DNA of 64,000 bases from Cyclina sinensis. Its lineage: Eukaryota > Mollusca > Bivalvia > Venerida > Veneridae. The first letter of the stretch is position 1. Every line of letters begins with the position of its first letter. Where the stretch lies: NCBI GenBank assembly GCA_012932295.1, contig JAAONU010000016.1, positions 39,277,241 to 39,341,240 of the forward strand, in the 5' to 3' direction. The notes beneath the pieces were generated by a model. The model made no database searches, was not told where the DNA came from, and worked only from the letters and a program-made list of their open reading frames with translations. The position numbers and the translations under genes are program-made. Of this stretch, positions 1 to 11,800 are shown piece after piece.

Positions 1-2073
1 CGCTGAATACATAGAGGGTTCGTGTTACATAAGCGTTATGACTAACGTTTATCTGATTGAATATTTGTGACAAGTATTTTTTTAAACAGTTCATTAATAC
101 ATGTCGCAATTATGTCCAGGAGAAGTCATTGATTCGCTCCCTTCTTCCCGCCCCACACCTTTTCCAATGAACTCTTATAGAATGGTATATACAAATCGTT
201 TTGTATCACATTCATGCATATTACCGCTAGCCACGAGGTTTCGTTTAAGTTTGTTGCTATCTAAACAGATGGCACTGGACTCGTGGAAACCTGCTTTAGA
301 TCTTCCAGATTAAGATTGTAAATAATTTATTGTTTAACTTTGTTGTGTATTGATTAAAAGCTATCCGTCTCATTTTGTGCTGGCAATTATGTCTGTTTCG
401 ATGTTAGTCGTTTCCGCTATCGAAATTATTTTTTTGGCTTTTTAATGAGATCAGTAAACACATCAGCACTGTCTGATCAAGATCAGTCTCTTCCTTGTCA
501 TTTCTTTAAATATTTAATGTGACCTTCATTGAGTTTGAACTAAATACTAGTATCTTCACAACCCTTTCTTTAATGATATTGACGTCCATACTATTTTTAA
601 TGACACAGAAGGTCAATGATCAATGATTTATGTCTACATGTTTAGAAGTAATAAGGTGCTTTATAACTGGCCCGTACCATCCTGCTATTTCGGTTTTCAT
701 GCATATTGTACGAGCAAAACTTGCAGTATTATAATAATTAATAATAATTCTGTGAAACCAAGTTTCGAATCCTTTAGTTTATATCTACGCAAGTTTATAT
801 CTACGCAAGTTTATATCTACGCATAATTCAAAATCACTCAGATAACTTATATGCAACGTCATGTTGAACAGTATATGATCAAGTCAAGGCAAGTCAAGTC
901 AAAGGCTGTACTGGCATAAACATATATCATATTCAATTATACTAACGTTCAAAAGTAGGTCACCAAAGTGATTCACTTTTCTCGACGCCATTAAACAGAA
1001 ATTTATTTTTTATTTGAAATGCGTTTTTCAACATTTTTAAGGTTATGATTACAAAGTGTTTATATCACTGAGATAAAGTTATGATCTTATCAGTTTTAAA
1101 GGATTTTGAGATTGATTTATGCATCAATAATTGAATAGGATATTAGATCAGTGCATGTCTTTCAAACCTTTAAAGTTTAATGGTAATTAACTCTCCATCA
1201 GTCTATTCTATTCGACTTAAATTACAGACAATGGTTCTAAAGCATGGTAAGTGTGTTATTTCATTTACAAGGTAATTTTTAGACACATATACGTAGCATT
1301 TGTCATAGAGGGCGCACCGCTATTATGATGTTGCTTTATTCGATCTACACTTCAATCTACAGTTCAGACCCTTGGGTGAATATAAATTTCATGATGGCTA
1401 GTTACCACGGAACCCTCAAAGTGCACTTTACGTTGCTTGTTAACTCGAAGTGTATGGCGACGATTCCTGACAGCTAAAATTTGAAATGGTCGCTTGGTAG
1501 CCATCAAAGACAGCATGAGAACTAGGAAATAATGTTTCAATTTTGTCTACGGATTTTTAAAACATTTTCCTAGATGTGTCTTCTTTTTCATGCCGATTCA
1601 TAGCAAGGGGCAAATGTTCTATCGAAAACAATAACACGATCTTGTTCCGACGTATGGTTTTCAAGCTTTTAATATAGAGTTATAACCGATATATTTGATA
1701 CAAAGACAAAATCAGTGTTCCTGACACTTTGAGCACTTTCTTTCTTTTTTACTATAAATGTCTGTATATTTGATTTATAGAGACAATGATGTTTTTATGG
1801 CATGGGGTTCCTCGCGTTCTTAGTAAACCTAAAATGATGTCTTTATAAGAATTTTCTGTATGGTAACAACTAGGTGATTTAGACGATGATGTTTACAAAA
1901 TTGCAATTTGGTTTGTTTTTTTAATTTATTAGACAGTGCGATAAAAAGACATAATTAAGATATTTTTAAATGAAGTGTAAAATGCTGTGAATAACAAGAG
2001 GTAAGGAAAGGTTCATTTATATGACTAACGTTATTGGCTTACCATGATTACCCATGCTCTGCTTAAGATGATA
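1..2073. other. Upstream non-coding region, no gene recognised
   Basis: Open frames here are at most about 70 codons, begin and end without splice context, and match no family I know. AT-rich single-copy-looking sequence with one short tandem repeat (776-825). It may be intergenic or 3' flank of a gene outside the window. Confidence 0.6.
776..825. repeat. 16-bp tandem repeat, about 3 copies
   Basis: The unit AGTTTATATCTACGCA is repeated three times without change. It is a short local minisatellite with no evident function. Confidence 0.85.
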
Positions 2074-2085
2074 CATTTTTTCATG

Positions 2086-2582
2086 AACGTCAATTTGGTA
2101 GGTAGTTGGTAGTTTGCAGTTGGATATACCAACATATTTTCTATTTTCAAAGATATACCTTCAAAATCTGAATAACCAACTACCTACTGGAAGGTAGTTG
2201 GGGATTCAAGCGAATAACCAACTGACTCCCATAATACGTATAGCTAGAAGGGAGTGTTACCATGTTGTAGATTACGTCTAACTAGTATATTTGTTTGTTA
2301 CAGTTACATTAGTGTTGTATTTTGATGGGAATATATGCAAAGTTTGAATAACCAACTGCCCTCGGGTAGGTAGTTGGGGATTCACAAGAATAAGTTACTA
2401 ATTCGCCTGCTTCATTCTCTTTTCAGAAAAGAGTACGGTTTGTTAGAACATATTAGATTTGATTATCTGCTACAGCTATTAATTTTTTTGGTATTACGAA
2501 TTACCAACCACCAACTAGTTGGTAGTTGGTTATTGGAATATCCAACTGCCAACTACCAACTACCTACCAAATTGACGTTCAT
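2086..2582. mobile_element. Foldback/MITE-like element with ~46-bp terminal inverted repeats
   Basis: The left arm (2086-2131, starting AACGTCAATTTGGTAGG) is the reverse complement of the right arm (2534-2579) with about two mismatches. Inside are two more copies of a smaller motif (2165-2205 and 2343-2382), each itself an inverted pair around AACCAACTRCC and GGTAGTTGGGGATTCA. The 12-mer CATTTTTTCATG stands immediately left (2074-2085) and just right (2583-2594), a candidate target-site duplication. No transposase is encoded, so it is non-autonomous. Superfamily unknown. Confidence 0.7.
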
Positions 2583-2594
2583 CATTTTTTCATG

Positions 2595-3699
2595 TACGTT
2601 GACGAGAAAAAAATCGTATGCAATCATTTCAACACAGTAATCAAAAATTCAAATTTAAAAGTATCAGGAACCTACGGTAGATTAAAGGCACATATTGGTG
2701 TAACCAAAAATTACTAAATATGCTTGTTTCGATGTGCTTTTGGCATAAGCATGCGAATGTACCTTCAACATGTATCAGAGTGGATAACCAAGTGACCAAA
2801 AATTGTACGTTTCACGGCCAACATGGCAGATATTTGCGTTGTTTGGCCGCGATTTTCAAGTTTGGATAGAACTTACGAGTTTTTTGTCTCATGTTTTAGC
2901 GCATTCAAACCGCCATTGAAAGTTCTTTTCGTTAAGTCATTGCAAACAGGAAACAAATTAACTAACTGTTGCTTTTTTTTTCTTCAAAATTTCTATGGTG
3001 TGAGGCCTTGTCATGCCATCTTCCATGGTCTGACAAAACAGAGGTACTTGTAAATCTCTTTACACATTTTCGGCAGAAGTGCGGCATGCTGGAACCAAAA
3101 ATCACTCTGGAAATGTTCGTGGGTCAGAATATGTCATTAATCAGACAAGCATACTGTTACGCTCCTGCGCTTGGTATACTTTTTTGGCAATATGTATTAC
3201 GCTGATTAGGGCCTATTGGGACGTAATGCTCAGGGTTCCGAGGTTCGACTTTATAAAACTAAGGACCTCGATGACTGGATTGGCTCAAGTACTGGACCAA
3301 TATTGATGCCCCTGATATCTTCTGTAGTGCTAACTCTCAGTTCTTGTCGACTCGGCTGTAGACTGCAGTATCGTCGCCGGTTGCTCTCAGTGACTAAACC
3401 TCGAAGGACTCGACAGTTTCTCTGGTAAGCCACAGTTACCTCAGTCGGCTGCTCTTCGTGACTGTCAAAGCCAATACTTGCGAGAGGGCTAGTTTATTTT
3501 GGGTTGGACACTCAACTATTTACATTTTATAATAATTCCTGGGAAACGCCTAACTAAACGCATAAGAAACAATATTTCAATCAATTTATTTCAACAAATC
3601 CTTACTATTCCTAACAAAATAAGCAAACAAGTTGTTCTAGAAAAATAAAACAAAGTTAAAAATCTCGGCGACAGTAAGGTAAAATTATACTCCTCATAT
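2595..3699. other. Non-coding, nothing recognised
   Basis: Several 60-78 codon open frames overlap in different phases (2823-3433) but show no domain, no splice-consistent structure and no similarity I can recognise. Treated as chance frames. Confidence 0.5.
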
Positions 3700-5030
3700 A
3701 CTTCCTTTCAATGCCTTCTATAATTGCATGAAATTTCAATAAATTCACATGAACATTAATGGAGCAAATCTGTGGACAACAGTGTTGCTAAAAGACTAAA
3801 AACATAGGGATACAATTAAGAAAATATAGCTGAGGTTATGGTTCTTACATGCACTTCTTCACAATAATTGATATCCATCATTGTGTGAAATATTAATTGA
3901 ATCACTTGTCTTAGAGCTACGCTCGTGACAAGCATAAATATAGAACATAATAAAGGGAGATCATTGGAAATAAAAGCTAGACAGAGTTATGGTTCTTGAA
4001 CACTGCACTTCTTTCCTGTGTTCTCTATCAGTGTGAGAAACATTAACAAGATTCCTTTTATAGTTTTCAAGTTATCTTTGCAGACAAGAATAGACAAAAC
4101 AACAAAGGGAGATAATAAAAATTGGACAAGGCAGAGTTATGGTTCTTGCATACTGCACATTTGTTTAATGTGCTCTGCCATTATATGAAATATAAATCTC
4201 TTCAATAGTTTTTGTATTGTGATTTGCACACTTTTATTGTAATATATTACAGTAACATAATTCAAGAGGCAATGTCGAGTTATGTTTCTAAGACACTGCA
4301 CCCGCACACCTTGAAGTCCTCTATCATTGTATGTGATATGAATGAATTCCTTTGAAAACTTTTTGAGTAGTGCTCCGGACAAACAAAGTATATAACAAGC
4401 ATTGTAGAACATTGTAAAAAGGGAGATCATTCGAAATAGAAGCAAGAGAAAGTTACGGTTCTTGCACATTGCACTTTCTCTTTGTGTTTTCTATCAGTGT
4501 GTGAAATATTAACAAAATCCCTTTTATAGTTTTCAGGTCACTTTGCGGACAAGAATTTATAAAACAATAAAGAAAGCAAATAAAAAATTGGACAAGGGAG
4601 AGTTATGGTTCTTGCATACTGCACACTTGCTTAATGTATTCTATCATTGTGTGAAATATCAAATAAATCCATTCTGTAGTTTTTGTGTTATGTTTAGTAC
4701 ATTCTCATATTTATACAATAAAGGGACATAATTCAAGAAGAAGCAATGTAGAGTTATTGGTTCTTAGACAATCCCCTGTGAGGTCCTCTATCATTCTGTG
4801 CAATATGAATGAATTCCCTTTAATATTTTGAGAGATACGCTCCGGACAAGCAAAGTATATAGAAAAGGAGGTTATTTAAATAGGAAGCAAGCTAGAGTTA
4901 TGACCCTTGTACACTGCACTCCTCCTTGAGGTCATCTATCACAGCATGGTGTTTTAACAAATTCCTTTAAACACCGTTAGGAATATGCTCCGGACAAAAG
5001 TGTCACGGACGGACGGAGACAATTACGGCA
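3700..5030 (-). mobile_element. Decayed core-repeat array ending in (ACGG)n, reversed orientation
   Basis: About eight diverged copies of a ~150-bp unit, each containing a phrase like AGAGTTATGGTTCTTGCAC (near 3833, 3985, 4134, 4277, 4450, 4600, 4752, 4894), then a TGCTCCGGACAA phrase and a short (ACGG)n run at 5004-5017. This layout matches the tandem-core plus ACGG microsatellite described for bivalve pearl/HINE-like elements. I see no intact ends. Orientation is opposite to the elements inside the genes below. Confidence 0.6.
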
Positions 5031-5763
5031 GGGATAAAAAGACAATATTTTCACAAGCGCAGTATAGATAAAAACTTACAGATATACCTAGATATTTACA
5101 TTAGGCTGTTTTTAAATGGCATTGTAAATATGGCGAGTCACACTTCTGCATATTTTAAATTGATTTTAAGAAAGCACGCGTGCACACCCGTATTTTTTGT
5201 TGACTGGATTTAGTATGATCTTTTTTGCGTGTATACATGTGGAAAGAAACGATATACTCTTCTCTTTTAATGAAGATCTGCTTGAATATTTCATGATTAT
5301 TTTTTGTCTGCAGCTTATAATTTCGGCAACTAAATTTCGGAAACGGGACGCTCTTTCCATTGACACGCGGACAGAAAAGCTAGAAATTATACTCGGCTTT
5401 CATTGAAAATATTCAATAATCTTTGGAAAAAACTTTCAATTGTGTTGTTCAAGTCCCTTGAAATTAATTCCACCAGTACTATTGATTTGTCCAAATTCAC
5501 AATTTTCAATTGACTAGTACTTTTTAAGCATCGCATAATTTATTCATCAGTCATCAGGGTTCATTTAACGCATAGTGATTTTTATCAGTTTGACAATTAA
5601 ACCACATTTACTTTCATCTCTTAACCACTTAATAAAAATTTTAAAAAGAAGACTATAGTGTATTCAGGCATAGAGATATATATATCTCCTATGGTTGAAC
5701 AATTTTCAAGCAGCATGGAAAACGTGTAAGTTTAGCGGCACGCTTTCATAAAGTCACAAAAAC
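5031..5763 (+). promoter_or_regulatory. Putative promoter/5' UTR region of SLC5 exon 1a
   Basis: This is the sequence upstream of the first alternative ATG. A perfect 16-nt palindrome, GAGATATATATATCTC, lies at 5673-5688, about 75 bases before the ATG, and includes a TATA-like core. A short upstream ATG frame (5714) ends within a few codons. No transcription start can be fixed from sequence. Confidence 0.3.
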
Positions 5764-5844
5764 ATGGTCGGTGGATTAACTCATTGGGCAGATATTCTAA
5801 CAACGGTGCTGTATTTCGCATTCGTTTTAGCAGTCGGGATTTGG
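5764..5844 (+). CDS. SLC5 alternative first coding exon 1a
   Basis: Encodes residues 1-27 ([18 protein letters not shown]...W): the short N-terminus and first membrane helix, up to the GxW that precedes the first loop. ATG context aaacATGG; donor gtgagt; phase 0. Shares 65/81 bases and 23/27 residues with exon 1b 3 kb downstream. Either exon splices in frame to 11709. Confidence 0.85.
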
Positions 5845-8800
5845 GTGAGTATTTTTAACGTTCAGATTTCGTGGTAACATACATGTTGTGTACATGTATA
5901 CACAAGAAAAACATTAATCTACCGAACCAAGTCGGCGCAGAAGATTGTGCAGACGTAAAGGTGTCGGATACATTAATTTCACATATACAGACTATTTATA
6001 TAACTGTAGAACTATTAGCGCATTTAAATAGACCTGTGAGTGCAATTTGTACTCATGCCGCCTAGATCATAAGTACTTTGCTAAACCAACGCTCTAACCA
6101 CTGAATCAAAGAATCGAATCCCTGACACGTCACAAGTGTGTACTGAAATGTGATACAGATTCTCTTCAGGTCATTATTCATTCTGTGACTTCAAATGAAA
6201 CCGGAATATGGACCGGAATCATAATACCCGATATTTACTGATCCCTAATTTCCTTATTATGAAGCGCCACATCACGCGGCAGTTACTTCTCAGAATAAAC
6301 GAGATTACTACAATATTACGGGATCGAATGTAAAAAAAATGTTGATAATTATCGAACATGTAATTTTTGTTTTCATAACGATGAAATATTTCATCATTGT
6401 TTCCGGTTTATACCTTAATTAAATTTCGGTAATTATATTCAGTGAAACTATATCATCATAATAATAAAATAAACGTCAATAACAACTTGTCCCCAAGATT
6501 TGCTATAACGTTGACGATATCAAATATAGTCGGCGCTCAGGAGACCCGACTCATATCAACAGAAACTTTACAACCCTAAATTATTATCAAAATAAAAGAA
6601 AGGACTAGACAATGCTGAAACTTCTTTAAAAATTGTTCATGTCTTTGAAATCTTTATTATTATATTTTAGGTTAAACATATTACCTTGTGCAGAAATGAT
6701 CCAAGGGACATAATTTTACAGTTATTTCAGAAGTTTATAATACAAACACTATCTCAGAAGTCTAAGCCATATGGTTTCTGATAAGATTTTAAAAATTGTG
6801 TTTGTATAAGTCTATGTGAAAGAACTTGTTTTTAATTTTAATAAACCATATTGGACGAGCTGCTATGTGAAATGTGTACAATGTTACACTGTTAAATGCA
6901 TTTATCTTCTATCTGTTTGAGCTTACTTATTGTCGGTACGGGTTGCTCATATGACCGACGCCCCCTGAAGAGATTAGTTATTTTATGTTGTTGGGATAGT
7001 GCATGATACAGAAAGCATCCCATTCCAGAGACACCCCTAGTTCTTTTGCATGCTCACTGTGTAGCACTGATACATGGGACCTCGGTTTAACGTCTCGTCC
7101 GAAAGACTATTAGTTATGTTAATGGAGGAGCGGGGAATCGAACTCAGGACTCCTTGTTTACCAGTCCAGCGCGTTACCAATGGACCACATCCACTCCTGC
7201 TATTTCTCTTTTTACTCTTTACGTTTATTATACAAATTTTGTATTTCACCCTTTAAACTTTAGATTTAAGGCCACCAGATCAGTATTTTCGGAAACAAGT
7301 CAATTTTGTCTAGGGTTTGTGCGGAGCTGTCAGATGACAAAGCTGTCTGATTGGTTAAAATGGGAAAGGTTGTCGAAAATCAGTTTACTTGAAAACAACA
7401 TATATACATATGCTGAGGAACAAATTGAAATAAGGCATTAGGCTAACTATTCATTACACGTCACTATTCTTCGAAAAATTTTCGTGCTTTCTTACGTTCA
7501 TATGCAAACTTAAGCCTTGCATTTTTCCTTTACCAACTTTTTTACCTCCCTTCTCTTGAAGATGAATACTCGTAATATAACATTGTGCAAAATGTATGGT
7601 CCTTCAACTCCTTTTCGAATGAAAGGAAAAGAGCTATGTCAGTACCAGGATTGATAAAAATATTCAGTTTTGACATCAGTAATACTGATAGCTCTGTTCT
7701 TACCAACTAAAGTCCATCATTATCTTTGAAGACAATAAAGTCCTTATTATTTACCTATAAGCAATTGAATCAAGGGGATCTGAAACTTAAGTGTGACAAC
7801 TCTGTCTATGATTTATTGATGATTTGGGTTCTTTCATGCCTTGTTTCCTTCTTGCTCGTTCAGTCCAGTTAGTAAGAATCGAAACAAGAGAAAAGAAGTT
7901 GAAATATTAATAATACATGTTGTTTTGTTGTTGTTGTTGTTTTTTTGTTTTTTTTTTGAAAAAATTCTTTGATTTCTTTCATGTGTTTTTCCCTAGCAAT
8001 CAGTAACAGTAATTCTAACTTTCGAGTTAAAGTGGGTTGTCTTCTCTTTCCTGCCATAGCAGATACTTGTTCGAACGTCGTCACCATGTAAAGACATCTT
8101 GGTACTACTTTCACACTGTAGTTTACCTGGCAGGAATTTAAGTGTATTCTTGTGCCTTATTTTTCTATCAAGTTACTCCAACGGAAATTCCCTGAATTTC
8201 CTGGTACAGTTAGGATATAATTTATTTACCGTCTACAGGTTTTAGGCTTTATTTTTTGGATACTACGAATATATCAGTTGAAGCTGCGGAGATACATTTG
8301 ATATTTTAGAAATAATTCTCAGGGAACAGAGCTCATAAATTGTGAAATACAGTGTAAGGCTTGATTATACAAAACTAGAGCAAAACGCAGTTGTTTCATA
8401 CAGACATAAACATTTAAGTCATGAATAAATACCTTGGACTTACTCTGGGATTTTTAGGAGGCCTTTTGACGAGCTTTTATAACAATAATTATATTCAACG
8501 TTTAAACCTTTATATTGCACATCGGTTTTGAAACAAGGTCATGCAACTTGTGTAAGTCCCTCTCGATGACAGCTACTTGGACTCAAACCAGTACTCTCGC
8601 TAAAAGTATGGACTATGGTAGTCCACTAAGAGATTTTCGCCTCTGGTGGGATTCAAACCAGAGATATCCGGACCAGGACCCTTCCACCACTTCTTCTTCT
8701 TTATTATATTATTACATATTAAAGTCTTGCTTCTTTATTTGTTCATATTACACAATGTAAATAAGGTAACTATCTTTTGCTTTGCGTTATTGAAACAGAG

Positions 8801-11800
8801 TGCAATTTATTCTTTGAAAAATGGCGGTCGGACTTACTCACTGGGCTGATATTCTGACAACGGTGTTGTATTTCGTTTTTGTTTTGGCAGTTGGGATGTG
8901 GGTAAGTATGTTTATCACCAATCAGATACTGCTTTATTTAGTATTCGAATGTGTTGCTTCTTTTATTTGGTATTCATAACCTGATGAGAGGAACATTATT
9001 TTACGTTTTGCAAGCGAGAGGTTAATGCCATACGGTTTTAAAACAGTAATAGCGGCATTTATTCACGGTGTCAGTATGGAATAGGTTTAAGAAAAAAAAA
9101 CTTCCGACACATAAAATGGGTACTTTATAACTTTTCCTTAAACTCCTAGGCCACGTGTTTCTTTTACAGTGTGTGTGATGTCAACTGCGGAAGGTGGTCT
9201 GTATACATGTATTTGGTGCTGTTCTTTCGGCCATCCGTTCAACCTAAAAGAACTAATTCAAAAATATTATACTAAATGGAATAGATATTTAATAAATATG
9301 AGCATTAAACTCAACATTCTTTGTTTATAGCATTAACTGTTACGGAAACAGGACATTCGATTACTATGCGCGTTCAATGATTGTCTTTTATATTTGAAAA
9401 CCATGCACTTCTAAGGCATTAATTTTGTACTGATCTTCGCCTACCGTCTTTTTTGCAGATATTTCTTGTAGTCTGGCTTATCTAGATTTAAAAAATAGAA
9501 AAATTTGTAAAACCTAGGAATTTATGGAATCTAAACAAAAATAAGTTTCAAGAAGAACTAAGTACGATGTGTGCTTCTGGGCACTTGCATAGATTTATAG
9601 CAGTGATTTCACCTGTAGAATTATCCTGTCTGCAGATTCGGTCGAAATTCATGTTGACAATGGAACCGAATATTTGATTTGAAAAAATATTCGGTTGCCT
9701 GCTTTGATGTTATGGATTTTGTAATGATGATTTTGATAAAAGTATGGAATCCCGTTCGGGCCAAGTAAAACATTACCTGTTTGATCTTTTGTCTCGCCCT
9801 TTCATATGAACTTGTATACTGTAAAATTTAAAACCCCGCGAGGAAATACAGTCAGAAATTAACATTTAAATTTTTGCATGTGCCACTTTAATCCTCGCGG
9901 TTCTGTTAAGCGATTATTAACCTCTTTTATCTGAATTCATTTGCTTAATTACTTTAAACAATTCGTCTGTGATAAACGAAACATTTAATTCCTCAAACAT
10001 ATACCATGCTCGTCACTCTTATACCTTTTTATGAAATACAAGACGTCTTCATCTGGTTTGAAAAATGGGTAATTTGGGATATTAACCAATCTGATTAAAA
10101 TCATCTCCTAAAAATCGCTTACCGTAGGGAGGTCGTGAACTTAGTCAGATTTTATCCATATCTTCGCAGAGAATATAGTGAAACCCATTTTCATATTTTG
10201 AACTCAGACTTACAATATGATCAGATAATAGGTCAAGCGCATTTGATTCGATCATAGTTTGTCTACTGCTGTTTTCAGGTATAACGTAGCATAAACATCA
10301 TCATAAATAAATCATCAAAAAAACTATCACCACTAATTTTGATACAAATAATATCATCTCCTCTTTGAAAAATAACGGTATCTCGAGTAACAAAAACATA
10401 TCTTACTTAAATAACAATTCCTCCCGAAGACCGTTCACTGGGATAGGAAAATATAATAACTTATCTCTAAAGTTTTATACTTTTAATTCTAACACTATCT
10501 GCAATTCGCCGACAATAAACAAAGAATGAATTAACGGTGATATATCATAGGCAGTATAGCACGCTGAACACAAGCGCGCGCCCGCTGACGTCACTGCGAA
10601 CGTGACTGTTAAATAGTGCATATACTTGCGCCCCTTATAAATATACCTACGTGTTAGAATGGAAATAGATTTTAACATTTTCGTGGTCTACCGTCGAATA
10701 TACCACGGTTTCTCGTTCATATGCGTAGTTATTTAATCACTCAGGCCTACGGCCTTCGTGATTAAATTACTACGCATCTGAACTCGACACCGTGCTATAT
10801 CAGACGGTATATCACTCAAACTTAAAATCTATTTCCTATGTCTCATGAGTAACTCAAGTAAGACAGTGAACGAGTAACAGATATGAATTCAATCAAAATC
10901 ATTTACATTTTTTGGCAAAGCTTTAATTATAGAAACTGAACGCTGGCGTGCTGGCAAACAACAACAACAAGTTTCTTTGATAATTTAGATTGTATGCATA
11001 CACTCATTAACGTGCAAATTGCTTACAAATGTATGTGTTTGATGTTAGCACGACATACGACATCTTATATTTAGCACTGGATTTTTAATCATTTGAATTT
11101 TGATCGATGTACTAGCACGACTTTACACTATCGGATTGAATGTTGTGGTAGCACCAGATGAAACACGCGTAGGATAAAATTAAACGTATCCGGTTTGTTC
11201 AGAATCATGTAATTGCGCAGTCAAAAACCGTAAGTAAACTGCCAAAGTTTTATTTATTACCTGAAAGAAACTAGAGGTACCATGACTTTATTGAAGCTGA
11301 ATAGGGGTTGCTTAATAGGAACCGGCACATGTGACCAAGATAAAATAAATTGCGTATAATATCAAGTAAAACCCGATTTTATAAAAGTAATAAAACATTG
11401 TTATATAAAAAAAGACTTCTGGATAAACTTGACGACAAGTCAAAAATACGCTTTATTTGTATTTAATTATAAAAAAATGCTTTTCACCAAAAGAAGGTAA
11501 GTTTTAACTACTAAGATTTCTAAAAACTTTTAAAACACTACTAAACCTCATTTCATCAACTTGAACAGACTATAGTTAAGATTTCCATATAACAACCAAT
11601 GTTCATGTGTGCAGCATTCGCCGGCTATTTGGTATGTCTGGTAGTGAATCATTGTTTGAATAAGGAGGTTTAATAAAAGCTGAAGGACTCTTTTATGTCT
11701 TTGTACAGTCAATATGGCGAAGAAAGAAGGGCAACGTAGAAGGATATTTTCTTGCCGGAAGGACCATGCCTTGGTTTGCTGTAAGTACATATAACATAAT

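Larger units (their letters stand above)
8902..11708. other. SLC5 intron 1
   Basis: Non-coding. Holds three inverted-repeat structures annotated separately (9664-9696, 9836-9900, 10661-10836). The rest is AT-rich with no recognised exon. Confidence 0.7.

Noticed and set aside
2823..3433. Cluster of overlapping 60-78 codon frames, considered as an exon of an upstream gene
   Set aside because: Frames overlap in different phases and on both strands, with no recognisable motif and no pairing splice sites.
7869..8114. 81-codon minus-strand frame with a lysine/threonine-rich end
   Set aside because: The end comes from a (GTT)n/T-run; no start context or homologous domain.
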